A stretch of DNA of 64,000 nucleotides, taken from Mycobacterium sp. ITM-2016-00316. GTDB lineage: Bacteria > Actinomycetota > Actinomycetes > Mycobacteriales > Mycobacteriaceae. The notes under the pieces were generated by a model that worked only from the letters and a program-made list of their open reading frames with translations, made no database searches and was not told the origin of the DNA. This document shows, one piece after another, positions 52,948-63,944 of the stretch. The position numbers were made by a program, and so were the translations under genes. The stretch is taken from the NCBI RefSeq assembly GCF_002968335.2, contig NZ_CP134398.1:5922945-5986944 (forward strand), in the 5' to 3' direction. The stretch's first letter is position 1, and the number at the start of each line of letters is the position of its first letter.

Positions 52948-53544
52948 GTGGGGAGTTTCGGGGGACGCTCGGGGCACGATCGCACCGATGAGCAGTTGCT
53001 GGCGGCGCATGTCGCCGGGGACCGCTTCGCGTTCGAGGAGCTGTTCAATCGCTATCAGCCGCAGCTCTACCAGCTGGCGCGGATCACCATCCGATGCCCC
53101 GACGACGCCCGCGACGCCCTGCAGGACGCGATGTTGTCCGCGCACTGCGGCGCGCCGAAGTTCCGGCACGACTGCTCGGTGAGCAGCTGGCTCTACCGCA
53201 TCGTGGTGAATGCCTGCCTGGACCGGCTGCGCCGGCACAAGGCGCGTCCGACGACGCCGCTGGAGGCGACGACGTCCGCCGGGTCGGTCGGCGACCCGGC
53301 GCCTGGGGTGGATACCGCCATCGTCGTCGAATTGGCGCTCATGCGGCTGCCGGTCGAACAACGGGCGGCCATCGTGGCCGTGGACATGCAGGGCTTCTCC
53401 GTCGCCGAGGCGGCCCGGATGCTGGGCGTGCCCGAGGGCACCGTGAAGAGCCGGCGCGCACGGGCCAGGACAAAGCTGGCCACCACGCTGGGCCACCTGT
53501 GCGCGCCGGTGGCTGCGGCCGAATCCAGCGGTGCCGCGCGATGA
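52948..53544 (+). CDS. sigM: ECF sigma factor SigM
   Basis: 198 residues. Region 2 reads DRFAFEELFNRYQPQLYQLARITI and RDALQDAMLSAHCGAPKFRHDCSVSSWLYRIVVNACLDRLRR. Region 4 reads LMRLPVEQRAAIVAVDMQGFSVAEAARMLGVPEGTVKSRRARARTKL. ECF sigma factors direct RNA polymerase to envelope-stress genes and are held by a membrane anti-sigma, usually the next gene. GTG at 52948 is taken; CATAGT lies nine bases before it. It lies downstream of murJ and upstream of the rsmA-like gene. Confidence 0.93.
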   Translation: MGSFGGRSGHDRTDEQLLAAHVAGDRFAFEELFNRYQPQLYQLARITIRCPDDARDALQDAMLSAHCGAPKFRHDCSVSSWLYRIVVNACLDRLRRHKARPTTPLEATTSAGSVGDPAPGVDTAIVVELALMRLPVEQRAAIVAVDMQGFSVAEAARMLGVPEGTVKSRRARARTKLATTLGHLCAPVAAAESSGAAR

Positions 53545-53551
53545 TGGAGGT

Positions 53552-54055
53552 GTGCAGCGCAACGCGCCCCACCGGGTGGTTCCCCCGGAGAGCGGACACC
53601 ACCGGCAGAACCGGCCGGCGCCGGGCGGGCGCCAGGTAGCCGCCGTCACGGGCGCGCTGGCCGCCGTACTGGGCCTCGGCATCGGGCTGTACGCCGTGTT
53701 CGACGGCGACGACGCCGCCGAACCGGGTACCGCCCGGGCCCCGGAGACCAGCGCCCGCCACCTCACCGCGCGTTCGCCCGCGATGCCGTTGACCGACCCG
53801 CAGATCCTTGCGTTGCTGCGGCGCCCGCCCGATCTGGGACCGCTGGTCGACCCGCAGGGCTGCCTGAACAGCCTCAACGACCTGGCCGAGACCCGGATCC
53901 TGGGCGCCGCACCGGTGTCGCTGAGCGCACGGCCGGCGGTGCTGCTGGTGGTGCCCGCACGGGACCCCTCGGCGGTCATCGCGGTGGTGGTGGCGCCGGA
54001 TTGTCCGGCGGTCGGCACCGGGGCACTGGCCCGGACGGAGTTGGCCCGGCCCTAG
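53552..54055 (+). CDS. RsmA-like anti-sigma partner of SigM, short N-terminus
   Basis: About 167 residues. A membrane helix (VAAVTGALAAVLGLGIGLYAV) lies near residues 30-50, followed by an outside domain similar to Rv3912 (LTDPQILALLRRPPDLGPLV, TRILGAAPVSLSARPAVLLVVPA, VVAPDCPA). The M. tuberculosis protein has about 110 residues before the membrane helix, which form the sigma-binding domain. Here only about 30 residues separate the start from the helix, and sigM ends at 53544, so there is no room for it. Alternative start GTG 53531 adds seven residues only. The sigma-holding role is therefore doubtful. Confidence 0.75.
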   Translation: MQRNAPHRVVPPESGHHRQNRPAPGGRQVAAVTGALAAVLGLGIGLYAVFDGDDAAEPGTARAPETSARHLTARSPAMPLTDPQILALLRRPPDLGPLVDPQGCLNSLNDLAETRILGAAPVSLSARPAVLLVVPARDPSAVIAVVVAPDCPAVGTGALARTELARP

Positions 54056-54137
54056 CAAGCGCGCCGGGAACACCCGGGCCTACCCTGATGTTTGAACACA
54101 CGGCCGCGTAAACGGCAGAAAGGCTGGGATTCCCAGG

Positions 54138-55100
54138 ATGTCCACCACTTCTGAGGTCACGTCCCCCATTCACGACGTGATCATCATCGGCTCCGGCCCG
54201 GCCGGGTACACCGCCGCGGTCTACACCGCGCGGGCCCAACTGCATCCGCTGGTGTTCGAGGGCATCCAGTTCGGTGGCGCGTTGATGACGACCACCGAGG
54301 TGGAGAACTACCCGGGGTTCCGCGAGGGCATCACCGGTCCCAATCTGATGGAAGAGATGCGCGAGCAGGCACTGCGCTTCGGTGCCGATCTGCGGATGGA
54401 AGACGTCGACGCCGTCGACCTCACCGGTTCGATCAAGACGGTCACCGTCGGTGACGAAACTCACCGCGCCCGATCGGTGATCCTGGCGATGGGTGCAGCC
54501 GCCCGCCAACTCGGCGCGCCCGGCGAGATGGAACGCATCGGCCTGGGTGTGAGCACCTGCGCCACCTGTGACGGATTCTTCTTCCGCGACCAGGATATTG
54601 CGGTCGTCGGCGGCGGCGACTCGGCGATGGAGGAAGCGATCTTCCTCACCAAGTTTGCCCGCAGCGTCACGCTGATCCACCGTCGCGAGGAGTTCCGCGC
54701 CTCCAAGATCATGCTGGACCGCGCCCAGGCGAACGAAAAGATCACCTTCCTGACCAACAGCGCCATCACCGAGATCGAGGGTGATCCGAAGGTGACCGGA
54801 ATTCGCTTGCAGGACACCGTCACCGGCGAGGAGTCGAAGCTGGCCGTGACGGGCGTGTTCGTCGCGATCGGCCACATTCCGCGCTCGGATCTCGTCCGCG
54901 GGCAGGTCGGTGTCGATGAGGACGGCTACGTGCAGGTCCAGGGCCGCACCACCGCAACATCGCTGGAAGGTGTGTTCGCCGCCGGTGATCTGGTGGACCA
55001 CACCTACCGGCAGGCCATCACCGCCGCCGGGTCGGGCTGTGCGGCGGCGATCGACGCCGAGCGCTGGCTCACCGAATTCCCCGCTCCGACAGAAGATTAG
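54138..55100 (+). CDS. trxB: Thioredoxin reductase
   Basis: 320 residues. FAD motif [23 protein letters not shown], redox pair CATCDG, NADPH motif [16 protein letters not shown] and C-terminal FAD motif [23 protein letters not shown]. It passes electrons from NADPH to thioredoxin, encoded 24 bases downstream. The length is standard. The block sigM-rsmA-trxB-trxA is the known mycobacterial order. Confidence 0.98.
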   Translation: MSTTSEVTSPIHDVIIIGSGPAGYTAAVYTARAQLHPLVFEGIQFGGALMTTTEVENYPGFREGITGPNLMEEMREQALRFGADLRMEDVDAVDLTGSIKTVTVGDETHRARSVILAMGAAARQLGAPGEMERIGLGVSTCATCDGFFFRDQDIAVVGGGDSAMEEAIFLTKFARSVTLIHRREEFRASKIMLDRAQANEKITFLTNSAITEIEGDPKVTGIRLQDTVTGEESKLAVTGVFVAIGHIPRSDLVRGQVGVDEDGYVQVQGRTTATSLEGVFAAGDLVDHTYRQAITAAGSGCAAAIDAERWLTEFPAPTED

Positions 55101-55124
55101 ACCCCCTCCAGTTAGGAAGATCCG

Positions 55125-55457
55125 ATGACCGAGAACTCCGCAACTGCCGTCGTCACCGACGACTCCTTCTCCCAGGACGTGCTGACCAGCTCCACCCCGG
55201 TGCTGGTCGATTTCTGGGCCACCTGGTGCGGCCCGTGCAAGATGATCGCTCCGGTGCTCGAAGAGATCGCCGCGGAGAAGGCCGGTGAACTCAAGGTGGT
55301 CAAGCTCGACGTGGACGCCAATCCGGCCACCGCGCGCGACTTTCAGGTGGTCTCGATCCCGACATTGATCCTGTTCAAGGATGGTGCACCGGTCAAACGG
55401 ATCGTTGGGGCCAAGGGTAAAGCCGCCCTGCTCCGGGAGATCGCCGAGCACGCCTGA
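55125..55457 (+). CDS. trxA: Thioredoxin
   Basis: 110 residues with the active site FWATWCGPCKMIAPVLEEIA, cis-Pro region VSIPTLILFKDG and a normal C-terminus. Reduced by the upstream TrxB. It corresponds to the gene called trxC in M. tuberculosis at the same position. Co-transcribed with trxB. Confidence 0.98.
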   Translation: MTENSATAVVTDDSFSQDVLTSSTPVLVDFWATWCGPCKMIAPVLEEIAAEKAGELKVVKLDVDANPATARDFQVVSIPTLILFKDGAPVKRIVGAKGKAALLREIAEHA

Positions 55458-55588
55458 CGGCGGCCGTTCTCTTGCGAATCACACGCTCGGGTTTTCCGGA
55501 TATTCGCGGGCATCTGAGACAATACTGACAGTCCGAACTGCAACCGTCGGCGTCCTGTGGGCGGTGCAGCGTGTCTGAAAGGCCAGGT

Positions 55589-56773
55589 ATGTCGATTCTG
55601 CGTCGCGGCGACCGGGGAAGCGCGGTCATCGAGATCAGGTCGGCACTGGCGGGTCTCGGGCTGATCAACAGCCCCGATGCCGACCTGAGCACCGGCAGGC
55701 ACGTCGCGGTGGACGTCTTCGACGCCGATCTCGACCACGCGGTGCGCGCGTTCCAGCAGCAGCGCGGTCTGCTGGTGGACGGCATGGTCGGCGAGGCGAC
55801 CGCGCGTGCATTGCGCGAGGCCTCCTACCAACTCGGCGCCCGCACGCTGTCCCACCAGTTCGGCGCGCCGATGTACGGCGATGATGTCGCCACCCTGCAG
55901 GCCCGCCTTCAGGATCTCGGCTTCTACACCGGGCTGGTCGACGGTCACTTCGGCCTGCAGACTCATAACTCGCTGATGTTCTTCCAGCGCGAGTACGGGC
56001 TGTTTCCGGACGGCATCTGCGGCCCGGAAACATTGCGGTCCTTGTACTTCCTGGGTTCCCGGGTAACCGGCGGATCTCCGCACGCGATCCGCGAGGAAGA
56101 GCTGGTTCGCAGCTCGGGCCCGCGGCTGTCCGGGAAGCGGGTCATCATCGATCCGGGCCGGGGCGGTGACGACATCGGTGCCATCGTCCAAGGACCCGAA
56201 GGCCCCCTCAGCGAGGCAGATATCTTGTGGGACTTGGCGAGCCGGCTCGAGGGCCGGATGACGGCCATCGGGATGGATACCTTCCTGTCCCGGCCCGCCG
56301 GGCATTGCCCGACCGACGCCGAACGCGCCGCAACAGCCAATACCGTCGGCGCAGACCTGATGATCAGCCTGCGCTGCACCAGCCACCAGAGCCCGTCGGC
56401 CAATGGCGTGGCGTCGTTCCACTTCGGCAATTCGCACGGCTCGGTGTCCACCATCGGGCGCAACCTCGCAGACTTCATTCAACGAGAACTGGTGGCGCGC
56501 ACCGGATCCAGCGACTGCCGCGTTCACGGCCGCACCTGGGATCTACTGCGGCTGACCCGGATGCCCACTGTCCAGGTCGATTTGGGCTATGTGACCAACC
56601 CGCAGGACCGAGCCCTACTGGCCACCAGCCAGTCTCGCGATGCGATCGCCGAGGGCATGCTGGCCGCGGTGAAGCGGCTGTACCTGCTCGGCAAGAACGA
56701 CCGGCCGACCGGGACCTTCACCTTCGCCGAGCTGCTCGCCCACGAGCTGTCGGTCGAGCAGGCCGGCCGCTGA
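55589..56773 (+). CDS. cwlM: CwlM, catalytically degenerate amidase, PknB substrate
   Basis: About 394 residues. Two peptidoglycan-binding_1 repeats (GSAVIEIRSALAGLGL...FQQQRGLLVDGMVG and VATLQARLQDLGFYTGLVDGHFGLQTHNSLMFFQREYG) precede an Amidase_3 domain. The usual zinc His in the first motif is Arg (IIDPGRGGDD) and the second His region reads SLRCTSHQ, so it should not bind zinc as an active amidase. Known CwlM is cytoplasmic, is phosphorylated by PknB near the C-terminus and activates MurA; the Thr-containing segment RPTGTFTFAELLAHE is kept. ATG at 55589 is preferred, with AAAGG seven bases upstream. Confidence 0.95.
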   Translation: MSILRRGDRGSAVIEIRSALAGLGLINSPDADLSTGRHVAVDVFDADLDHAVRAFQQQRGLLVDGMVGEATARALREASYQLGARTLSHQFGAPMYGDDVATLQARLQDLGFYTGLVDGHFGLQTHNSLMFFQREYGLFPDGICGPETLRSLYFLGSRVTGGSPHAIREEELVRSSGPRLSGKRVIIDPGRGGDDIGAIVQGPEGPLSEADILWDLASRLEGRMTAIGMDTFLSRPAGHCPTDAERAATANTVGADLMISLRCTSHQSPSANGVASFHFGNSHGSVSTIGRNLADFIQRELVARTGSSDCRVHGRTWDLLRLTRMPTVQVDLGYVTNPQDRALLATSQSRDAIAEGMLAAVKRLYLLGKNDRPTGTFTFAELLAHELSVEQAGR

Positions 56774-56941
56774 CCGTCGCTCTACCCTCGGTTCTCGACG
56801 GGCGTGCACGAGTAGAAGCGTCGGCAGCTCGCCGCGGCGCGGGTGCCATCCGAGGACCGTCGGCGCCGGCTCCCCTTCGCCGACGTAGAACCTTGCCGAT
56901 CCGCCGCGCATGGGGGCGTCGTACAAATCGGCGAGGCTGTC

Positions 56942-57721
56942 CTATCTGACAGTGATCGGCGTGACCACGGCGAGCGCCGGTGAACCCGCCCCCACCGGCG
57001 CCTGCAGGCGCGCACTTTCCAGCAGACGCTCGAGGGCGGCCTCGACATCGGCCTTCCAGCCCAGTCCCTGCTCGAGCTCGAGCCGCAGACGGGGGAAGTA
57101 GGGGTGCGGTGCGACGACCTCGAAACCCATGTCGATGAGTAGGTCCGCGTCGATGATGCACTGGCCGGCCGAACAGTCGCCGAGCACCTCGATCACCTGT
57201 TCCAGATCGGACGGGACGCCGGAGTCCGGACACAGATCCTCCACCAGCGCGGTACGCCCGAATGCCTCGAGCGCGCGCACGCCTCGACGCACCAGATCGG
57301 CCACCACCGCGGTGATCAGACCGCGCGAGAGGTTGTCGCCGTCGTCGGCGGATTCCAGCCCGATCGAGGTCAGCAGGACGGCATCGGCACTGACCGGTCC
57401 GGTCGGGAACTTCCGGGCCCGCGGTACCGCACCGGGCGGTGCGTAGAAGACGTAGCCGAGACACGATTCGTCATTGAAGGCCTCGGGGCGATCCGGATCC
57501 TGCTCCCCCGGTTCGGCGGCACCCTGGATTGCCAACTGGGCGCACGATCCCCACTCCAGCATGACCATCGACAGCCACGCTTCCTTCTCGAATTCGGGAT
57601 CGGCAAGGTGGTCATCGCCGCCCAGGGTCGAGGGATCGACTTCCCAGAACACGCATCGCCTCGCATGCTTCGGCAGCTGCTCGAATGCCTCGAGCCGCAG
57701 CGGGCTGATTCGTGCTGACAC
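56942..57721 (-). CDS. Uncharacterised GNAT-like protein (Rv3916c-like)
   Basis: About 259 residues, conserved in mycobacteria between cwlM and parB. Motifs: RISPLRLEAFEQLPKHARRCVFWEVDPSTLG, then KEAWLSMVMLEWGSCAQ, ESCLGYVFYAPPG, VRRGVRALEAFGR and IDADLLIDMGFEVVAPHPYFPRLRLELEQGLGWKADVEAALERLL. The layout looks like an N-acetyltransferase-like fold, but the acetyl-CoA loop is not certain. GTG at 57721 has GGGGAG upstream. In the same frame, beyond the TAG at 56942, coding-like sequence runs on for about 50 codons (see finding). Function unknown. Confidence 0.85.
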   Translation of the reverse strand: MSARISPLRLEAFEQLPKHARRCVFWEVDPSTLGGDDHLADPEFEKEAWLSMVMLEWGSCAQLAIQGAAEPGEQDPDRPEAFNDESCLGYVFYAPPGAVPRARKFPTGPVSADAVLLTSIGLESADDGDNLSRGLITAVVADLVRRGVRALEAFGRTALVEDLCPDSGVPSDLEQVIEVLGDCSAGQCIIDADLLIDMGFEVVAPHPYFPRLRLELEQGLGWKADVEAALERLLESARLQAPVGAGSPALAVVTPITVR

Positions 57722-57977
57722 TTCGACTCCCCGACCTTCAGATGGTTCCGGCGCGCACGGATGCCACTCCAGGATAGGAGAATGCACTCCGCCCGGCCCA
57801 CCGAGCCTGGCTAATTTCATCGAACCGGTGTCGGACACCAAAGATGTTGCTACGCATGACATCTCCTTTCCTACCCGATGTTTCAGCGACCTTCCGCGGA
57901 TTCAGTGTCACAGTGACGTAATTCGCCTGTGTCTCTGGTCCTGAGCGTGCAACGCGGAATCGGCCATTTCGTGACCT

Positions 57978-58979
57978 CTACTGCTTCGCGGAGTTCATCA
58001 GTTCGACGATGCGCTGCAGATCGTCGACCGATCCGAACTCCACCACGATCTTGCCCTTGCGTTTGCCCAAACTGACGGTGACCCGGGTATCGAACGCCGT
58101 GGAGAGTTGTTCGGCAACGTCCTGCAGACCCGGCATCTGAATCGGTTTGCGCCGAGGCGCCGGCGGATCGCTCGGACCGTTGCGGTTGGCCAGGGTGACG
58201 GCCTCTTCGGTGGCCCGCACCGACAGACCCTCCGCCACGATCCGTGCGGCCAACTCCTCCTGCTTCTCCGGACCACCCTCCAGCGACAGCAGCGCGCGGG
58301 CGTGACCCGCCGACAACACACCCGCCGCGACCCGCCGCTGCACCGGGATCGGCAGGCGCAGCAGACGGATCATGTTGGAGATCAGCGGCCGGGAGCGACC
58401 GATGCGCGTTGCCAGTTCGTCGTGGGTAACCCCGAACTCGTCGAGTAGCTGCTGATAGGCCGCCGCCTCTTCCAACGGATTCAGCTGAGCCCGATGGATG
58501 TTCTCCAGCAAGGCATCGCGCAACATGCTGTCGTCCGCGGTCTCACGAACGATCGCCGGGATGGTCTCCAGACCTGCCTGCTGGGTCGCCCGCAAGCGGC
58601 GCTCCCCCATCACGAGCTGATAGCGGGTCGACCCGTCGGCGGCCGGCATCGCGCGCACCACGATCGGCTGCATGACACCGAACTCGCGGATGGAATGCAC
58701 CAATTCGGCCAGTGCTTCCTCGTCGAAAACCTGCCGCGGCTGGCGTGGGTTGGGGTCGATCAGGCCGGGGTCGATCTCCCGGTAGACCGCGCCGAATTCC
58801 GATGACCCGGCCGCCGGCGCATCATCGGCGGTGGCGGGTGCCGGCGCGCCGCCCATCAGGATGTCGGCGGTGGCCGCGCCGATTCGCGGACCGCCGAGCG
58901 CTTCACCCTCTGCCGGACCGGTGGGAATCAGGGATGCCAGGCCACGGCCCAAGCCACTGCGTTTCTTCGCCTGGTTCAT
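57978..58979 (-). CDS. parB: Chromosome partitioning protein ParB
   Basis: 333 residues. Box [40 protein letters not shown] and [74 protein letters not shown] is the helix-turn-helix that reads parS. The C-terminal dimer domain is [23 protein letters not shown]-dependent loading on parS organises oriC. Downstream of parA on the same strand. Confidence 0.98.
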   Translation of the reverse strand: MNQAKKRSGLGRGLASLIPTGPAEGEALGGPRIGAATADILMGGAPAPATADDAPAAGSSEFGAVYREIDPGLIDPNPRQPRQVFDEEALAELVHSIREFGVMQPIVVRAMPAADGSTRYQLVMGERRLRATQQAGLETIPAIVRETADDSMLRDALLENIHRAQLNPLEEAAAYQQLLDEFGVTHDELATRIGRSRPLISNMIRLLRLPIPVQRRVAAGVLSAGHARALLSLEGGPEKQEELAARIVAEGLSVRATEEAVTLANRNGPSDPPAPRRKPIQMPGLQDVAEQLSTAFDTRVTVSLGKRKGKIVVEFGSVDDLQRIVELMNSAKQ

Positions 58980-59091
58980 GATGCTGCCGGTCCCCCTATG
59001 TGGATTCGCTCGCTACCAAAATACGTGGCGCCCGCCCGCGGGCCCGGCCCTCGGCACCCTCCCCGGATCGCTCCGTCGAGAACGCTACTGC

Positions 59092-60830
<1,739 letters not shown>

Positions 60831-60839
60831 CTAGCCGAC

Positions 60840-61400
60840 TCACGCGGGCAGCACGACGACGCGTCGCGAAGGCTCCGCGCCCTCACTCTCGCTGCGGACA
60901 CCATCGACGGCCGCCACGGCGTCATGCACGATCTTGCGCTCGAACGGCGTCATCGGCGACAGTTCCTCGCGCTCGCCGGACTCCAGCACCCGCTGCGCGA
61001 TCTTGTCGCCCAGCGCCGCCAGCTCGTCGCGCCGACGACGGCGCCACCGCGCGATGTCCAGCATCAGCCGGCTGCGCTCGCCGGTCTTCTGGTGGACGGC
61101 CAACCGGGTCAGCTCCTGCAGGGCGTCGAGCACCTCGCCCTTGCGACCGACCAACTTGTTCAGGTCGCTGCCACCGTCGATGCTCACGACCGCTCGGTCG
61201 CCCTCGACGTCCAGATCGATGTCACCGTCGAAGTCCAGGAGGTCCAGCAGCTCCTCCAGGTAATCGCCGGCGATCTCGCCCTCGGCGACCAGTCGATCTT
61301 CCAGGTCCTCGGTGGGCGCGTCATCGGACGCGGTCTCGGTAACCAGGTCGCTGTCCTCGGGCGCGGCTTCGGTGCGCTCGGTGGTTTCGGCGTCAGTCAT
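60840..61400 (-). CDS. jag: Jag/KhpB RNA-binding protein (KH and R3H domains)
   Basis: 186 residues. An acidic N-terminus (EDSDLVTETASDDAPTEDLED) is followed by a KH-type domain (AVVSIDGGSDLNKLVGRKGEVLDALQELTRLAVHQ) and an R3H domain (ARWRRRRRDELAALGDKIAQRVLESGEREELSPMTPFERKIVHDAVAAVDGV). KhpB-like proteins bind RNA and affect cell elongation. It sits downstream of yidC in a near-universal order. Confidence 0.95.
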   Translation of the reverse strand: MTDAETTERTEAAPEDSDLVTETASDDAPTEDLEDRLVAEGEIAGDYLEELLDLLDFDGDIDLDVEGDRAVVSIDGGSDLNKLVGRKGEVLDALQELTRLAVHQKTGERSRLMLDIARWRRRRRDELAALGDKIAQRVLESGEREELSPMTPFERKIVHDAVAAVDGVRSESEGAEPSRRVVVLPA

Positions 61401-61472
61401 ATCCGTGTTCTCCTTACTTCGCCACGTCCGCCCCCGGTGGGTTCCCGGGTCGATCGGCTCTCGGCTTGGCTT

Positions 61473-62600
61473 CTAGCGCTTGCGCTTCTTGGGCCGTGCG
61501 CCCGGCCGCGGAGTGCCCCCCGGCGTTCCGTTGGACGCATCGTTGTTTCTGCCCTTGGGGGCAGATGTCTGTGATTCGCCGGCGACCTCTTCGGCCGCTT
61601 CCGGCTGGGTGAGCTCCTGCGCCGGATTCGCGGAAGCCGCGCTGTCCGCACCCTCGGTGGACGGATCCTTCGCCACCTTGCGGACCTTGTTCGGCTTCTT
61701 ACCCGGCGCCGGTGCATTCGCCGAGCGCCGTTCAAGGGCTTCGGCCTTCTTCAGCTCTTCCTCAGCTTCGATCTTGCCGAACACATAGTGCTGCTGAGCG
61801 AAGGTCCACACGTTGTTGGACACCCAGTACAGGATGATCGCCAGCGGCAGGAACGGGCCACCGACCACGACGCCGAGTGGGAACACGTACAGCGCCAACT
61901 TGTTCATCATCGCGGTCTGCGGGTTCGCGGCGGCCTCTGGACTCTGGCGCGCCACCGACGCCCGGCTGTTGAAGTAGGTCGCAATACCCGCCAGGATCAT
62001 CAGTGGCACACCCACACCGATGATCGCCGCGCGGCTCACGTCGAAACCGATGAACGCCTGCCAGCTGCTCTCCGACTGGATCATCGTCGCGCCCAGCGGG
62101 GCACCGAACAGATTCGCCTGCAGGAAGTGCTGCACGTCTACCGCGCTGAACACATAGTTGGGCAACTCTTTGTTCAGTTCCAGGTCCAGCCCCAACTCAC
62201 CAAAGTTGTTGCCGGTCCTGTTGAACGACCGCAGCACGTGGAAAAGGCCCAGGAACACCGGCACCTGCGCCAGCATCGGCAGGCAGCCGAGGATCGGATT
62301 GAATCCGTGTTCCTTCTGCAGCTTCTGCATCTCCAGGGCCATCCGCTGGCGATCTTTGCCGTATTTCTTCTGCAGCGCCTTGATCTGGGGCTGCAGTTCC
62401 TGCATCTGCCGAGTGGTCCGGATCTGCTTCACGAACGGCTTGTACAGAATCGCGCGCAACGTGAACACGAGGAACACCACCGACAGCGCCCAGGCGAAGA
62501 AGTTCGTGGGTCCGAGGATGAAGGCGAACGCCTTGTACCAAACCCACATGATCGCCGACACCGGGTAGTAGATGATGTCCAGGCTGAACCAGTTAAACAA
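61473..62600 (-). CDS. yidC: Membrane protein insertase YidC
   Basis: 375 residues. Five or so membrane segments with the conserved 60 kDa inner membrane protein core ([82 protein letters not shown]). The cytoplasmic tail is rich in Lys, Arg and Pro, typical of actinobacterial YidC that contacts ribosomes. It overlaps yidD by eight bases. Confidence 0.97.
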   Translation of the reverse strand: MFNWFSLDIIYYPVSAIMWVWYKAFAFILGPTNFFAWALSVVFLVFTLRAILYKPFVKQIRTTRQMQELQPQIKALQKKYGKDRQRMALEMQKLQKEHGFNPILGCLPMLAQVPVFLGLFHVLRSFNRTGNNFGELGLDLELNKELPNYVFSAVDVQHFLQANLFGAPLGATMIQSESSWQAFIGFDVSRAAIIGVGVPLMILAGIATYFNSRASVARQSPEAAANPQTAMMNKLALYVFPLGVVVGGPFLPLAIILYWVSNNVWTFAQQHYVFGKIEAEEELKKAEALERRSANAPAPGKKPNKVRKVAKDPSTEGADSAASANPAQELTQPEAAEEVAGESQTSAPKGRNNDASNGTPGGTPRPGARPKKRKR

Positions 62601-62877
62601 CAGAATCGCTCCTGACGACTTCTACTGAAGTCTTATCGCCGGTCTTGTCGCCGCGCTCGGGTATCGGGTCCCATCCGCCACGGTGCCATGGACCGCATTT
62701 GGCCAACCGCACCGCGGCCAGCCAGCCGCCGCGGATCAACCCGTATTCGGTCAGGGCATCCACCGCGTACTCGCTACAGGTCGGGGTGAACCGGCACGAC
62801 GGCAACCGCAACGGAGAAATCATCGTTCGATACAGCTGGATCAGGAAGATCACGCCGTTGGCGGCCCACCGGGTCAC
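62593..62877 (-). CDS. yidD: Membrane protein insertion factor YidD
   Basis: 94 residues. [63 protein letters not shown] is the full YidD signature, with two conserved Cys. It assists YidC. It overlaps rnpA by four bases and yidC by eight, so rnpA-yidD-yidC are translated together. Confidence 0.96.
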   Translation of the reverse strand: MTRWAANGVIFLIQLYRTMISPLRLPSCRFTPTCSEYAVDALTEYGLIRGGWLAAVRLAKCGPWHRGGWDPIPERGDKTGDKTSVEVVRSDSVV

Positions 62878-63251
62878 GGTCGGCTCGGCTTGTGGCTACG
62901 GGTCTTCTTCAACGCCGCGCGAAGTTCGGATTCGAGGCGGGCCGAGATGGCGTCCCGGCTTCCGGGCAACGCACGAATGACCACCCGGGCGCGTGGACCG
63001 AGATCGGACGCCTCATCGTTGATCAGGTGGAAGGCCGCGTGACGCAGCCGTCTCGACACGCCGTGGCGCTGCACCGCGGAGCCGACCGACTTGGAGACCA
63101 CGAGGCCTATTTTGGGTCCGTCGTCACAGCCGTCAGAAAATCCGTCGTGCAACGCATGCACGACGAGATCGGGCTGAACCGCCCGTACTCCTTGGCGAAC
63201 CGTGACACCGAAATCAGACGACCGTGTCATCCGGTACCGGGCCGGAAGCAC
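62874..63251 (-). CDS. rnpA: Ribonuclease P protein component
   Basis: 125 residues. RnpA motif [13 protein letters not shown] preceded by [26 protein letters not shown], the basic RNA-binding helix. It binds the RNase P RNA to mature tRNA 5' ends. GTG at 63251 gives [14 protein letters not shown], the normal start. Directly downstream of rpmH. Confidence 0.96.
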   Translation of the reverse strand: MLPARYRMTRSSDFGVTVRQGVRAVQPDLVVHALHDGFSDGCDDGPKIGLVVSKSVGSAVQRHGVSRRLRHAAFHLINDEASDLGPRARVVIRALPGSRDAISARLESELRAALKKTRSHKPSRP

Positions 63252-63272
63252 TGCCCTGAACCCTGCGTCGAA

Positions 63273-63416
63273 TCACGCAGTCAGGGAGCGGCGGCCCTTG
63301 CTGCGGCGGCCCGACACGATGGCACGGCCGGCACGGGTACGCATGCGCAACCGGAAACCGTGCACACGGGCCCGGCGGCGGTTGTTCGGCTGAAAAGTCC
63401 GCTTGCCCTTGGCCAC
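63273..63416 (-). CDS. rpmH: 50S ribosomal protein L34
   Basis: 47 residues, [51 protein letters not shown] sequence (the [15 protein letters not shown] block is diagnostic). GTG start at 63416 with GAGGAG ten bases upstream. It heads the rpmH-rnpA-yidD-yidC-jag-rsmG-parA-parB series, pointing away from dnaA. Confidence 0.97.
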   Translation of the reverse strand: MAKGKRTFQPNNRRRARVHGFRLRMRTRAGRAIVSGRRSKGRRSLTA

Positions 63417-63735
63417 GGTTGTTTCTCCTCGTTCGGTCTGGTGTCGACACCCTCGATCACCATGACAGTCATGGCAGCCGAGGACGCAGCCACCGTTGGT
63501 AAGCTCATCCATCTTGCCGGCGCGGCACCTCTGCGGTTCCGAAGAACCACCGAGTCGCAGCCGTATCGCCACGTGCGGGCGACTGTTCGAGGGTACTGAC
63601 GAGATTTGCCTGGGTCAAACCTGGCCAGGCCTGCTCCCAGACCAACCCATCTCGGTCTCACCCGGTAACAAAAGCCACACCTGTCACCCACTTTGCCGTT
63701 CCTGTCAGGAACCTGTCGGCAATGTTGCAGAACGG

Positions 63736-63764
63736 TTGGCACTCCGAGAGAAAACTGTTAGCTT
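63736..63764 (+). promoter_or_regulatory. Candidate dnaA promoter
   Basis: TTGGCA (63736-63741) and TAGCTT (63759-63764) are spaced by 17 bases and read toward dnaA. Sigma-A type by consensus. The true transcription start was not determined. Confidence 0.45.
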
Positions 63765-63911
63765 TTCGCAATGCCGTTTCGAAGTTTGGAACGGCGCCGG
63801 AACCAGAGCGGGGATGACACCGGCCGCGAGACCGCAGACCACGATCGGTCTGTGCCGAGCTCCGACACGGGGTCCACGCCCACAGATAGCGCGACGATTT
63901 ACTACTGATTA

Positions 63912-63944
63912 CTGTCCACAGTCTGTGGATAACTATGTGGACAG
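63912..63944. promoter_or_regulatory. Three DnaA boxes upstream of dnaA
   Basis: CTGTCCACA at 63912-63920 (plus strand), TTATCCACA at 63924-63932 (minus) and CTGTCCACA at 63936-63944 (minus) are one or zero mismatches from known DnaA boxes. They are packed in 33 bases, with a dyad between the first two. Likely dnaA autoregulation, and perhaps part of the origin region. Confidence 0.85.
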
